A stretch of 64,000 nt of DNA from Flavobacterium lotistagni (GCF_011392125.1 NZ_JAAJBU010000003.1:62001-126000); one strand, 5' to 3'. Positions 54,589-63,617 are shown, numbered from the stretch's first letter. Made by a program: numbers and translations. Notes: generated by a model from the sequence alone, not told the origin.

Positions 54589-55101
54589 TTATTTCTCTGA
54601 TTTTTCTTTTTTAGACAATAACACGGTTCCGATCATCGCGGTCAACAACAAAATTGACGCGTATTCAAACGGCACCATATATTCGTTGAGCAGCACTTTT
54701 CCGAGTACTTTAATCGATTGGTAATCTTCACCGGTGGAGGTATATTCGCCCACAATCGGTTTCGAGTTCACGAAGATTCCAATCAAAACCAAACACATCA
54801 AACAAAACAAAATCACGGCCGCCCATCGGGTCACGCGCGGTTTGTGTACTTCGTCTTCCTTGTTGAGGTTCATGAGCATAATTGTAAAAAGGAACAGAAT
54901 CATGATCGCCCCGGAATACACGATAATATGCACAATCGCCAAAAACTGTGAATTCAGTAAAAGGTAATGGCCGGCAATCGAGAAGAAACAGATTACCAGG
55001 TAAATCGCAGAGTGAATAGGGTTTTTGGTGAAAATGGTCAAAAACGCCGTGGCCAAAGTAATAGCCGATAACACGCAAAAAAGGATAGTAATGATTGACA
55101 T
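54589..55101 (-). CDS. nuoJ: NADH-quinone oxidoreductase subunit J
   Basis: 170 residues, about five transmembrane helices. [46 protein letters not shown] is the family core with the pi-bulge helix. The ATG overlaps the nuoI stop by one base. Confidence 0.95.
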   Translation of the reverse strand: MSIITILFCVLSAITLATAFLTIFTKNPIHSAIYLVICFFSIAGHYLLLNSQFLAIVHIIVYSGAIMILFLFTIMLMNLNKEDEVHKPRVTRWAAVILFCLMCLVLIGIFVNSKPIVGEYTSTGEDYQSIKVLGKVLLNEYMVPFEYASILLLTAMIGTVLLSKKEKSEK

Positions 55102-55646
55102 TAGTTAACGGTTTTAGATTGAGCATTTTTCATCGCCATTTCCAACGGCATCACCAATTTGTCTTTGCCGAAGATGAAATCCTCGCGCTTGTAGCTCGAA
55201 GGCACGAGCACTTTAGATTCGGTCAGGTAAATCGCGTCTTTCGGGCAAGCTTCCTCACACAATCCGCAGAAGATGCAGCGCAACATATTGATTTCGTAGA
55301 CCGAAGCGTATTTTTCTTCGCGGTACAAATGTTTTTCCTCGGGCTTTCTTTCGGCAGCGGTCATTGTAATGGCTTCTGCTGGGCAAGACAAGGCACACAA
55401 TCCGCAGGCAGTGCAGTTCTCACGGCCTTGTTCGTCGCGTTTGAGCATGTGTTGTCCGCGATAAACCGGGCTCATCGGGCGCACTTGTTCCGGATATTGG
55501 ATCGTCACTTTGCGCGAGAATAAATGCTTGATGGTAATGATTAGTCCTTTGATGATCGCTACCAGGTAAAGTCGCTCCAAGAAAGACATTTCCTTGTTGG
55601 AAACCTGCTTTTTCCGGCCCGATAATGATATAGATGCTATACTCAT
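55101..55646 (-). CDS. nuoI: NADH-quinone oxidoreductase subunit I
   Basis: 181 residues, peripheral-arm subunit with two [4Fe-4S] clusters (N6a/N6b): CTACGLCALSCP and CIFCGLCEEACP. Passes electrons toward NuoB. 115 bases of spacer and a type C repeat separate it from the upstream ORF6N gene, so the operon is interrupted here. Confidence 0.96.
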   Translation of the reverse strand: MSIASISLSGRKKQVSNKEMSFLERLYLVAIIKGLIITIKHLFSRKVTIQYPEQVRPMSPVYRGQHMLKRDEQGRENCTACGLCALSCPAEAITMTAAERKPEEKHLYREEKYASVYEINMLRCIFCGLCEEACPKDAIYLTESKVLVPSSYKREDFIFGKDKLVMPLEMAMKNAQSKTVN

Positions 55647-55666
55647 TTTGTTGTTTTTATTTTTTC

Positions 55667-55752
55667 AGAAGCTTGGTCCCGCTATCCGCTATATCTTTTG
55701 TTCCGCTATGCTTCACAAAAGGATGCCGCTGCTATCGGGGCTAGGGCTGCTG
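55667..55752 (+). repeat. intergenic palindromic repeat, type C copy 3 inside the nuo operon
   Basis: GGTCCCGCTATCCGCT at the left, inverted arms CTTTTGT and ACAAAAG in the middle, GCTGCTATCGGGGCTAGGGC at the right. Lies between the 3' end of the ORF6N gene and nuoI. Confidence 0.82.
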
Positions 55753-55761
55753 TGCTGTCAT

Positions 55762-56283
55762 TCAGTTTTGTTTGTAACCTATTTTTGTTCGCTCGGTTTT
55801 CGTTTCTTGTTTTTGAATCAGTTCATCGAGATACGAAAAAACCAATTCTATATTCTTGTCGTGGTTCACGAGTTTCTTTTTTATTTCCTCAAGCTCGATT
55901 TTGAGGTTTATGTTGGTCAGCAGGTAATCCCGCAGACTTACAAAAACTTCAATAATCCGGATGCTCATTTGTGTTGCCTGTTCGCTTTTCAACACATTAG
56001 CCAGTTGCAAAATCCCGTGTTCGGTAAATGCATAAGGCAACTTTCTGGAACCGCCCCAACTTGAAGTCGCATTTTGCGACTTCAAGTTTTGAAATTCTTC
56101 TTCGGTGAGCTGAAACATAAAGTTGTCCGGAAATCGCGCGCTGTTCCGCTTGATTTGTTCGTTCACTCTTTTGGTTTCTACTCCGTAAAGCGTTGCTAAA
56201 TCTCGGTCTAACATCACTTTCTGATTCCTGATGAAATAAATTTTATCAGTAATCACTTCTTTTGGGATTACTCCGTTTTCCAT
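55762..56283 (-). CDS. ORF6N-domain DNA-binding protein inserted in the nuo operon
   Basis: 173 residues. The N-terminal ORF6N domain (IRNQKVMLDRDLATLYGVETKRVNEQIKRN, RFPDNFMFQLTEEEF, LPYAFTEHGILQLANVL) is a phage antirepressor-type domain related to KilA-N. The C-terminal half is a charged probable coiled coil (LKIELEEIKKKLVNHDKNIELVF). Same strand as nuo, between nuoH and nuoI, and no complex I role is known. Probably acquired, and expressed with nuo unless it has its own promoter. Target unknown. Confidence 0.87.
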   Translation of the reverse strand: MENGVIPKEVITDKIYFIRNQKVMLDRDLATLYGVETKRVNEQIKRNSARFPDNFMFQLTEEEFQNLKSQNATSSWGGSRKLPYAFTEHGILQLANVLKSEQATQMSIRIIEVFVSLRDYLLTNINLKIELEEIKKKLVNHDKNIELVFSYLDELIQKQETKTERTKIGYKQN

Positions 56284-56345
56284 AAAAAATCTGTTTGGCG
56301 TTGATAGTGGAAACTTTTTTATGTGTATTTCCCCACACTTCTATT

Positions 56346-57398
56346 TTACATGCCCAAATAGGCGGCGATGTCATGTCTTAAAATCACAATTCCGGTGATG
56401 ATAATATTGGCAATCGAAAGCGGTATTAAAATCCTCCAGCCCAAATGCATCAATTGGTCATAACGGAATCTCGGAATCGTCCATCTTACCCACATATAGA
56501 AAAAGATGAAGAAGCAAATCTTAGCAAACAATACCGCAATTCCAATCACGTTGGCGATGTTCACGCCCCAGTGCTCCACAGCCCAAGCCATTCCCGGATA
56601 ATTATACGCACCGAAGAACAACACAGCCAAAATCGTCGAAGAGATAAACATATTCGCATATTCAGCAAACAGGTAGAATCCCATTTTCATCGACGAATAT
56701 TCAGTATGATAACCACCAATGAGTTCCGATTCACACTCGGCCAAATCAAAAGGGGTACGGTTGGTTTCTGCAAACGCGCAAATCAAGAAAATCAAGAAAG
56801 ACAACGGTTGGTAAAATACATTCCAGTGCATACCGGATTGCTGCGCAGAAATTTCCCTTAAGCTCAACGAACCGGTCATCATCAATAGAGCAATGACTGA
56901 AAGTCCCATCGCTATTTCGTAAGAAACCATTTGCGAAGCCGCACGAACCGCGCCCATCAAGGAGAATTTATTGTTCGATGCCCAGCCTCCGATCATGATG
57001 CCGTAAACGCCCACGGAAATCACTCCGAAAACATACAGTAAAGCCACATCGATATCGGTCGCCTGCAGAATAATGTCTTTTCCGAAAAGGTGCAATTTGT
57101 CGCCCCACGGAATCACCGCGCTAGTCATCAAAGCAGTGCTCATCGCAATGGCAGGCCCAACAACGAATAAAAAACGGTTAGGCGTGTTCGGGAAAAATTC
57201 TTCTTTAGAAAACAATTTCAAACCATCAGCAAGCGGTTGCAAAATTCCACCGATTCCGGCTCTATTAGGCCCAATACGGTCTTGCAGCCAAGCCGCGATT
57301 TTACGTTCTGCCAAAGTAGAATACATGGCCATGAGCATCGTAATGGCAAACACCACTACAATAATGACGCTCTTTTCAATCACAAATGCACTATCCAT
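56346..57398 (-). CDS. nuoH: NADH-quinone oxidoreductase subunit H
   Basis: 350 residues, about eight transmembrane helices, forming the quinone chamber with NuoB and NuoD. Signatures: ERKIAAWLQDRIGPNRAGIGGILQPLADGLKLF and FAETNRTPFDLAECESELIGGYHTEYSSMKMG. Start overlaps the nuoG end by 8 bases. The next gene downstream is the inserted ORF6N gene. Confidence 0.97.
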   Translation of the reverse strand: MDSAFVIEKSVIIVVVFAITMLMAMYSTLAERKIAAWLQDRIGPNRAGIGGILQPLADGLKLFSKEEFFPNTPNRFLFVVGPAIAMSTALMTSAVIPWGDKLHLFGKDIILQATDIDVALLYVFGVISVGVYGIMIGGWASNNKFSLMGAVRAASQMVSYEIAMGLSVIALLMMTGSLSLREISAQQSGMHWNVFYQPLSFLIFLICAFAETNRTPFDLAECESELIGGYHTEYSSMKMGFYLFAEYANMFISSTILAVLFFGAYNYPGMAWAVEHWGVNIANVIGIAVLFAKICFFIFFYMWVRWTIPRFRYDQLMHLGWRILIPLSIANIIITGIVILRHDIAAYLGM

Positions 57399-58440
57399 GG
57401 TTTCCTAGATTTTTCTGATTGATAATGTCTTCTTCGGTCAGCGGTGTGGTTTTCATACTGATTTTCTTGCGGTCGACCTCGCGGCCTAAAAGAATATTTT
57501 TCTCAGTAGCGATTTCTACTTTGTCGAGTTTTCTGGTGTAATTGTTTTGATTGATGACCGAATCTTTTTCGAATTTGCGCGGGCCTTCAATCACCCAGTC
57601 TTTCGGGTCTTTGTGGTCGAAACGGCACTCGTTGCAGATAAATTCCTCTACTTCGTGATATTCATCTTTGCGGCCGGTTACTCTTTGAATTTCGTCGCCG
57701 AACATCCAGACGGTGGTTTTTCCGCAGCATTTGTCGCAGTTTCGGTGTGCGTTGTAAGGCTTGTTGAACCAAACTCTTGATTTGAATCGGAAAGTCTTGT
57801 CAGTCAATGCGCCAACTGGGCAAACATCGATCATGTTTCCGGAGAACTCGTTATCGATGGCTTTAGAGATGCAAGTTGAAATGTTCGAATGATCGCCGCG
57901 ATCCATTACACCATGTACGCGGTTGTCAGTCAATTGGTCGGCCACCATTACGCAACGGTAGCACAAAATGCAACGGTTCATGTGAAGCTGAATGTTCGGG
58001 CCGATATCTTCCGGTTCGAAAGTTCTTTTCTCTTCTATGAATCTAGTCTTAGATTTTCCGTGTTCGAAGCTCAAATTCTGCAAATCACATTCTCCGGCCT
58101 GGTCGCAAATCGGGCAATCCAGCGGGTGATTGATCAGCAGGAATTCTGTTACTGATTTTCTAGCTTCTTGAACTCGTTCCGAAGATTTGCTGTTGACTTC
58201 CATACCGTCCATGCAACCAGTGACGCACGAGGCCATTAGTTTGGGCATCGGTCTTGGGTCGGCTTCACTTCCTTTGGAAACTTCCACCAAGCAGCAACGG
58301 CATTTTCCACCGCTTCCTTTGAGTTTTGAATAATAGCACATCGCCGGCGGTACCACTTCGCCACCAATCATGCGCGCGGCCTGAAGGATGGTGGTTCCCG
58401 GTTCGACTTCGATACTTTGACCGTCTATAGTTACTTTCAT
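57391..58440 (-). CDS. nuoG: NADH-quinone oxidoreductase subunit G, short form
   Basis: 349 residues from the ATG at 58440; an extension to 58491 would translate the repeat array and is rejected. N-terminal [2Fe-2S] ferredoxin domain (CYYSKLKGSGGKCRCCLVEV), then HPLDCPICDQAGECDLQN and CILCYRCVMVADQL for N4/N5-type clusters. It ends soon after the region CDKCCGKTTVW...CNECRFDHKD, so the large molybdopterin-like C-domain of E. coli NuoG (about 900 residues) is missing. I know this short form from Flavobacteriia. Confidence 0.93.
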   Translation of the reverse strand: MKVTIDGQSIEVEPGTTILQAARMIGGEVVPPAMCYYSKLKGSGGKCRCCLVEVSKGSEADPRPMPKLMASCVTGCMDGMEVNSKSSERVQEARKSVTEFLLINHPLDCPICDQAGECDLQNLSFEHGKSKTRFIEEKRTFEPEDIGPNIQLHMNRCILCYRCVMVADQLTDNRVHGVMDRGDHSNISTCISKAIDNEFSGNMIDVCPVGALTDKTFRFKSRVWFNKPYNAHRNCDKCCGKTTVWMFGDEIQRVTGRKDEYHEVEEFICNECRFDHKDPKDWVIEGPRKFEKDSVINQNNYTRKLDKVEIATEKNILLGREVDRKKISMKTTPLTEEDIINQKNLGNHG

Positions 58441-58447
58441 ATTTATA

Positions 58448-58516
58448 GTTGTTGGTTGTTGGTTGTCGGTTGTTAGTTTGCGGAAATCCATCAGCTACCA
58501 ACCATCAACAGTCAAC
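58448..58516. repeat. inverted pair of heptamer arrays, nuoF-nuoG spacer
   Basis: Plus strand: GTTGTTG, GTTGTTG, GTTGTCG, GTTGTTA, GTTTGCG (58448-58482). A 6-base spacer follows, then four units in reverse orientation, read on the minus strand as GTTGACT, GTTGATG, GTTGGTA, GCTGATG (58516-58489). It almost fills the gap between nuoF and nuoG and could fold as a hairpin in the operon mRNA. Confidence 0.85.
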
Positions 58517-58519
58517 TTT

Positions 58520-59887
58520 TTATACTGTTACATTAGAAACCAAGTGGCGCACCTTTTCGAAAGGCTCGGCCACAAAGTGGTCTCTGTTTTTGATTTTTTC
58601 CGGAAAACGGATGTGGTATTCGAATTCTTCTTTGAAATGTCGAATCGCAGCAGCTACGGGCCAAGCAGCGGCATCACCCAAAGGGCAAATGGTGTTGCCT
58701 TCAATCTTGCTCTGAATGCTCCACAACAATTCGATATCTTCTTCGCGGCCATGACCGTTTTCAATTCTGTGTAAAACTTTCTCTAACCAACCGGTTCCTT
58801 CGCGGCAAGGCGAACATTGCCCACAGCTTTCGTGATGGTAGAATCTGGAGAAATTCCAAGTGTTGCGCACGATGCAGGCGCGGTCGTCATAAACGATGAA
58901 TCCGCCGGAACCCAGCATCGAACCGGTAGCAAAACCACCGTCGCTTAGGGATTCGTAAGTCATTAAACGGTCTTCACCGGCTGCGGTTTTGTAAATTAAG
59001 TGCGCAGGTAAAATCGGCACGGAACTTCCTCCGGGAACGAAAGCTTTGAGTGGACGGTCGGTGCTCATGCCGCCCAAATATTCGTCAGAGTTCATGAACT
59101 CGTAAACGCTAAGGCCCAAATCAATTTCGTAAACGCCAGGTTTTTTGATATTTCCTGAAGCAGAAATCAGCTTGGTTCCGGTAGAGCGCCCGATTCCAAT
59201 TTTCGCGTAATCGGCTCCTGAATTGTTGACAATCCAAGGTACGGCGGCAATCGTTTCTACGTTATTCACTACCGTCGGATTGGCCCAAAGTCCTGAAACT
59301 GCCGGAAATGGCGGTTTGATTCTTGGGTTTCCTCTTTTGCCTTCGAGTGATTCAATCAGAGCCGTTTCTTCTCCGCAAATGTAAGCGCCGCCACCGATTT
59401 GAACGTATAAATCCAAATCATAACCGGAGCCTAAGATATTTTTTCCCAACCAACCGGCCGCTTTGGCTTCGGCGATGGCTCTTTCTAAAATTTTGTACAC
59501 CCACATATATTCCCCGCGGATATATATATAGGAAAGATTCGCGCCCAAAGCATAACTCGAAACGATCATGCCTTCGATGAGCAAGTGCGGAATGTATTCC
59601 ATCAGGAAACGGTCTTTGAAAGTACCCGGTTCCGATTCATCGGCGTTGCAAACCAAATGTCTGGGTTTGCCTGATTTCTTGTCGATGAAACTCCACTTCA
59701 TTCCGGCAGGGAAACCGGCGCCACCACGACCGCGCAATCCGGAAGTTTTCACTTCTTCGACTACTTCGTCTGGCGTGAGTTTTTTCAGGGCTTTTTCCAC
59801 GGAAGTATAACCACCTTCTTTGCGGTACACTTCGTAGGTCTTGATGCCCGGAACGTTAATCTTGTCTAATAATATTTTCTGTGACAT
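58520..59887 (-). CDS. nuoF: NADH-quinone oxidoreductase subunit F
   Basis: 455 residues from the ATG at 59887. NADH- and FMN-binding subunit. LRGRGGAGFPAGMKWSF is the nucleotide-binding loop, CNADESEPGTFKDR the FMN site, GAYICGEETALIESLEG follows, and the [4Fe-4S] motif is ESCGQCSPCREG. One base after nuoE. A longer start at 59932 overlaps nuoE and is rejected. Confidence 0.97.
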   Translation of the reverse strand: MSQKILLDKINVPGIKTYEVYRKEGGYTSVEKALKKLTPDEVVEEVKTSGLRGRGGAGFPAGMKWSFIDKKSGKPRHLVCNADESEPGTFKDRFLMEYIPHLLIEGMIVSSYALGANLSYIYIRGEYMWVYKILERAIAEAKAAGWLGKNILGSGYDLDLYVQIGGGAYICGEETALIESLEGKRGNPRIKPPFPAVSGLWANPTVVNNVETIAAVPWIVNNSGADYAKIGIGRSTGTKLISASGNIKKPGVYEIDLGLSVYEFMNSDEYLGGMSTDRPLKAFVPGGSSVPILPAHLIYKTAAGEDRLMTYESLSDGGFATGSMLGSGGFIVYDDRACIVRNTWNFSRFYHHESCGQCSPCREGTGWLEKVLHRIENGHGREEDIELLWSIQSKIEGNTICPLGDAAAWPVAAAIRHFKEEFEYHIRFPEKIKNRDHFVAEPFEKVRHLVSNVTV

Positions 59888-59888
59888 A

Positions 59889-60419
59889 TTATTTATCGTG
59901 TAACGTGATTTTGTTATCTCGGCAATCAGCAATGAGCTGGTCGATTTTTTCTTCGGTTAAATGTTCTTGGTAGAAATCGCCGAGCTGCATCATAGGGGCA
60001 TAACCACAAGCGCCCAAACATTCTACACCGCGTACTTCGAACATACCGTCTGCTGTTGGCTCGCCTACTTTCACACCAAGTTTGTTGCAGGTATAATCCA
60101 TTAAATTCTCCACGCCATTCAAACAACACGGAGAAGTTTGGCAGAACTCGAACATGTATTTGCCGATTGGGCGTTGGTTGAACATGGTATAAAAAGTAAC
60201 GACCTCGTAGACTTCTACTGGTTTGATGCCAATGATTTCCGCGACTTTGTCCTGCAACTCGATGCTAAGCCAGTTGTCATGCGCATCCTGAACTTCGTGC
60301 AGAATCGGAAGCAAAGCCGACTTGCGTTTGTCTGACGGATAATGGCTCAAAAGCTCGTTGATTCTTGCCATTAAGGCGTCGGTGATATTGATTTGCTGCG
60401 TGTAGTGTTTTCTTTCCAT
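59889..60419 (-). CDS. nuoE: NADH-quinone oxidoreductase subunit E
   Basis: 176 residues, thioredoxin-fold [2Fe-2S] subunit (N1a). Ligand Cys residues in CQTSPCCLNG and VECLGACGYAPMMQ. N-terminal helical domain with LPILHEVQDAHDNWLS. 12 bases after nuoD. Confidence 0.96.
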   Translation of the reverse strand: MERKHYTQQINITDALMARINELLSHYPSDKRKSALLPILHEVQDAHDNWLSIELQDKVAEIIGIKPVEVYEVVTFYTMFNQRPIGKYMFEFCQTSPCCLNGVENLMDYTCNKLGVKVGEPTADGMFEVRGVECLGACGYAPMMQLGDFYQEHLTEEKIDQLIADCRDNKITLHDK

Positions 60420-60431
60420 CTCTATTTTTTA

Positions 60432-61667
60432 TTAGGCATCCAGCTCTCCGGCAATCACATTCAAACTAGATAAGATAACAATCGCATCGGATAACATCGC
60501 GCCTTTGATCATTTCGGGATAGGCCTGATAATAGATAAAACAAGGGCGGCGGAAATGCAAACGGTATGGGGTTCGGCTTCCGTCAGTTACTAAATAAAAT
60601 CCCAGCTCGCCGTTGCCACCTTCCACGGAGTGATACACTTCAGCCACCGGAACAGGCACTTCGCCCATAACAATTTTGAAGTGGTAAATCAAAGATTCCA
60701 TAGTGGTATAAACGTCTTCTTTCGGAGGCAAGTAATAATCAGGAACATCTGCATGGTAAGGGCCTTCAGGCAATTTCGCCAAAGCTTGTTTGATGATGCT
60801 GATACTTTCCCAAACCTCGGCGTTGCGCACACAGAAACGGTCATAAGTATCGCCTGATTTTCCTACCGGAACAGAGAATTCAAAATCTTCATAAGACGAA
60901 TAAGGATGCGCCACACGAACGTCATAATCGACTCCGGCTGCGCGCAGGTTCGGGCCTGTAAAACCGTAAGCCATCGCTTGTTCTGCTGAAATAGCGCCTA
61001 CGTTTACCGTTCTATCAATAAAAATTCTATTTCTTTCGAAAAGGTTTTCAAATTCTTTCCAAGCTACCGGGAATTCTTCTAGAAAAACGTTGAGTTTTCT
61101 GAAAGCTTCCTCAGACCAATCTCTTTCGAAACCTCCAATTCTTCCCATGTTCGTCGTCAAACGTGCCCCGCAGATTTCTTCGTAGATTTCATAAACTTTC
61201 TCGCGGAACTGGAACACATAAAGGAATCCGGTATAAGCTCCGGTATCTACACCCAAAATCGAGTTGCAGATCAAATGGTCGGTGATTCTGGCAAGTTCCA
61301 TTACAATCACCCGCAGGTATTGCGCGCGCTTAGGTACTTCCACTCCGAGCATTTTCTCAATGGTCATCCACCAACCCATATTGTTAATCGGCGACGAGCA
61401 ATAGTTCATGCGGTCGGTTAGTGGCGTGATTTGGTAGAAGGGTCGGTTTTCAGCAATTTTTTCAAACGCGCGGTGAATGTAACCCACAGTAGGCTCAGCT
61501 TCTAAAATCCGCTCGCCGTCCATGAGCAATATATTCTGGAAAATACCGTGGGTAGCGGGGTGCGTCGGACCTAGGTTCAGGATCGAGAGTTCACTGCCGT
61601 CTTCATTGTGTCTTTCCTTGATAATCTTAGCGTAACGGTGCTCCGGTGGTAATAATAGTTCTGACAT
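60432..61667 (-). CDS. nuoD: NADH-quinone oxidoreductase subunit D
   Basis: 411 residues, 49-kDa subunit homologue that forms the quinone-binding site with NuoB. LNLGPTHPATHGIFQNIL near the N-terminus carries the quinone-site His. VGYIHRAFEKIAENRPFYQ and FTGPNLRAAGVDYDVR follow. Separate from nuoC, not fused as in E. coli. Confidence 0.97.
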   Translation of the reverse strand: MSELLLPPEHRYAKIIKERHNEDGSELSILNLGPTHPATHGIFQNILLMDGERILEAEPTVGYIHRAFEKIAENRPFYQITPLTDRMNYCSSPINNMGWWMTIEKMLGVEVPKRAQYLRVIVMELARITDHLICNSILGVDTGAYTGFLYVFQFREKVYEIYEEICGARLTTNMGRIGGFERDWSEEAFRKLNVFLEEFPVAWKEFENLFERNRIFIDRTVNVGAISAEQAMAYGFTGPNLRAAGVDYDVRVAHPYSSYEDFEFSVPVGKSGDTYDRFCVRNAEVWESISIIKQALAKLPEGPYHADVPDYYLPPKEDVYTTMESLIYHFKIVMGEVPVPVAEVYHSVEGGNGELGFYLVTDGSRTPYRLHFRRPCFIYYQAYPEMIKGAMLSDAIVILSSLNVIAGELDA

Positions 61668-61683
61668 TTATAGCTCGTATAAA

Positions 61684-62208
61684 TTATAAATTGATCGTGG
61701 TTCTTCCGAAGAAACGGTCGTCTTTGTCGGTGCGGCCACTGTCTTCCATTGGGAATTCCTTGCGCATCGGGTGCGAGATCATCTCGTCCATGTTGAGGAT
61801 GCGCTTGAGTTGCTGATGGCCTTTGAAATCGACGCCAAAAAAGTCATAAGATTCGCGCTCCATCCAGTTGGCGGCAGGAAAAATATTCGATATGGTTTTG
61901 ATTTCCGGTTTTTCCGAACTGATAAAAGTGCGGATGCGGATGCGTTTGTTTTCGTACCAATTGTGCATCAAGTAAGTAACGGCGAATTGGCGGTTCACAT
62001 CCGGATCATCTGGGAAATGAATGGTGAAAAGCGAGGTCAGAAAGTTGAACCGTAATGCGTCATCATTTTTTAAGAACAAAATGACTGCAGTGTTGATTTC
62101 GGCATCCATTTCAAACGAAAAAAGATCTCTTTCCTGGTGGAAATTCCTTACTTTGTCACCAAAAGTTTGGGTCAGTTTGTTTTGAATCTCGTTGTTTTCT
62201 AAAGCCAT
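61684..62208 (-). CDS. nuoC: NADH-quinone oxidoreductase subunit C
   Basis: 174 residues, 30-kDa subunit. The family signature is WMERESYDFFGVDFKGHQQLKRILN, with the preceding IFPAANW. It ends SGRTDKDDRFFGRTTINL. Unfused from nuoD; 4 bases after nuoB. Confidence 0.95.
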   Translation of the reverse strand: MALENNEIQNKLTQTFGDKVRNFHQERDLFSFEMDAEINTAVILFLKNDDALRFNFLTSLFTIHFPDDPDVNRQFAVTYLMHNWYENKRIRIRTFISSEKPEIKTISNIFPAANWMERESYDFFGVDFKGHQQLKRILNMDEMISHPMRKEFPMEDSGRTDKDDRFFGRTTINL

Positions 62209-62212
62209 TTTG

Positions 62213-62761
62213 CTATTTGATATTATACGAAGCCAGTAGTTCTTGGTATTCTGGTGAACTTCTTCTTCTGACTGATTCTGATTTGACGAGTTCCTGTAAT
62301 TTCATCACGCCGTCTACGATTTGCTCTGGTCTTGGCGGGCAACCCGGAACGTAAACATCCACCGGAATTACTTTGTCGATGCCTTGCAATACGGAATAGG
62401 TATCGAAAATTCCTCCAGAACAAGCACAAGCACCGACAGAAATTACCCATCTTGGCTCGGACATTTGCTCGTAAACTTGACGGAGAATCGGGGCCATTTT
62501 CTTGGAAATCGTTCCCATGACCATCAACATATCGGCCTGTCTGGGCGAAAAACTCACGCGCTCGGAACCGAAACGCGCTAAGTCATAATGCGAAGCCATC
62601 GTCGCCATGAATTCAATACCGCAGCACGAAGTGGCAAAAGGCAAAGGCCAAAGCGAATTAGCGCGTGCCAAACCCACCACATCGTTGAGCTTGGTAGCGA
62701 AGAATCCTTCACCTACAATGCCTTCGGGCGGTTCAACCATATTTATTTTTGAATTGCTCAT
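62213..62761 (-). CDS. nuoB: NADH-quinone oxidoreductase subunit B
   Basis: 182 residues from the ATG at 62761; a start at 62794 adds unconserved residues. Carries the terminal [4Fe-4S] cluster N2: PFATSCCGIEFMAT, GACACSGGIFDTY and YVPGCPPRPEQIVDG hold the Cys ligands. 77 bases after nuoA. Confidence 0.97.
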   Translation of the reverse strand: MSNSKINMVEPPEGIVGEGFFATKLNDVVGLARANSLWPLPFATSCCGIEFMATMASHYDLARFGSERVSFSPRQADMLMVMGTISKKMAPILRQVYEQMSEPRWVISVGACACSGGIFDTYSVLQGIDKVIPVDVYVPGCPPRPEQIVDGVMKLQELVKSESVRRRSSPEYQELLASYNIK

Positions 62762-62838
62762 TGTTTTAAATTTGAATTGATAAACGTTGGACACAGAACG
62801 CCAATGGCACTTTTAAATTCTGTTTTAACATTCATTTG

Positions 62839-63204
62839 TTATTCCCACTCGAGCGCTTTTTTCTTGATGATGTAGAAAAACCCTACCAGCAAAAGCATCA
62901 TGAACACGACCATCTTAATCATGCCTTCGATGCCTAAACTTTTGAAATTAATTGCCCAAGGATAGAGGAAAATAACCTCCACATCAAAAAGCACAAAAAG
63001 AATCGCCACTAAGAAATATTTGACCGAAAACGGAATACGGGCATTTCCAACAGATTCGATTCCGCACTCGAAATTTTCGTCTTTCACTTTTGAGGATCTT
63101 CTCGGGCCTAATTTGCCTGAAATGATAATGGTTCCCACTACAAATCCAACTGCCAAAAGCATCTGCATCAGGATCGGGAAATAGTCTAATTGATTGGATT
63201 GCAT
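62839..63204 (-). CDS. nuoA: NADH-quinone oxidoreductase subunit A
   Basis: 121 residues from the ATG at 63204; a TTG at 63213 is less likely. Three transmembrane helices, with the conserved loop FECGIESVGNARIPFSVKYFLVAILFVLFDVEVIFLYPW between them. First gene of the operon, about 25 bases after the predicted transcript start. Confidence 0.95.
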   Translation of the reverse strand: MQSNQLDYFPILMQMLLAVGFVVGTIIISGKLGPRRSSKVKDENFECGIESVGNARIPFSVKYFLVAILFVLFDVEVIFLYPWAINFKSLGIEGMIKMVVFMMLLLVGFFYIIKKKALEWE

Positions 63205-63235
63205 ACTGCTCAAACGGGTTTAAAATTTTCCAGCA

Positions 63236-63265
63236 CAAAGATAACTGTCAGGAATTAAATAGCAA
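63236..63265 (-). promoter_or_regulatory. promoter of the nuo operon (TTG-N19-TATCTTTG)
   Basis: Minus strand: TTG at 63265-63263, 19 bases, TATCTTTG at 63243-63236. Same octamer and spacing as the atpD promoter. The only clear promoter seen for the 14-gene operon. Confidence 0.75.
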
Positions 63266-63357
63266 CGAAAAAATCAAAATTCGTGGCAAAATAGCCAAAA
63301 GCAACTTCTAATTTTTATTGATTATAAATAAGGATTGTAAATGGTTCCGGTATAAAT

Positions 63358-63387
63358 AAAAAAACGCCCCAAAATCAATTGGAGCGT
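63358..63387 (-). terminator. terminator after the cold-shock gene
   Basis: Minus strand: 9-bp stem ACGCTCCAA/TTGGGGCGT with one G-T pair and a 6-base loop, followed by seven Ts. It lies 33 bases after the stop codon. Confidence 0.85.
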
Positions 63388-63419
63388 ACACCATTCAGGC
63401 AACAAAAAATAATATATCT

Positions 63420-63617
63420 TTAGTCGATAGTTACCACTTGGGCAGCTACTTTACCTTTTCTTCCTTCTTCTTCTTCATAGCTTACTCGGTCTCCTTCGCG
63501 AAGTTCTTCCGCTTTGATTCCTGAAGCATGGACGAAGATGTCTTTTCCTGTTTCTTCGTCTGTAATGAATCCGTATCCTTTTGATTCATTGAAAAATTTA
63601 ACTGTACCTGTACGCAT
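63420..63617 (-). CDS. cold-shock-domain protein
   Basis: 65 residues, a single cold-shock domain binding single-stranded nucleic acid. RNP1 is SKGYGFI, RNP2 is DIFVHASGI. N-terminus GTVKFFNESKG, and the end KVAAQVVTID is typical. A TACATTTG -7 box lies 28 bases upstream and a terminator follows, so it is monocistronic. Confidence 0.96.
   Translation of the reverse strand: MRTGTVKFFNESKGYGFITDEETGKDIFVHASGIKAEELREGDRVSYEEEEGRKGKVAAQVVTID

Noticed and set aside
57391..58440. NuoG lacking its large C-domain seen as a broken gene
   Set aside because: All N-terminal cluster motifs are present, the stop overlaps nuoH as in an intact operon, and short NuoG is typical of Flavobacteriia.
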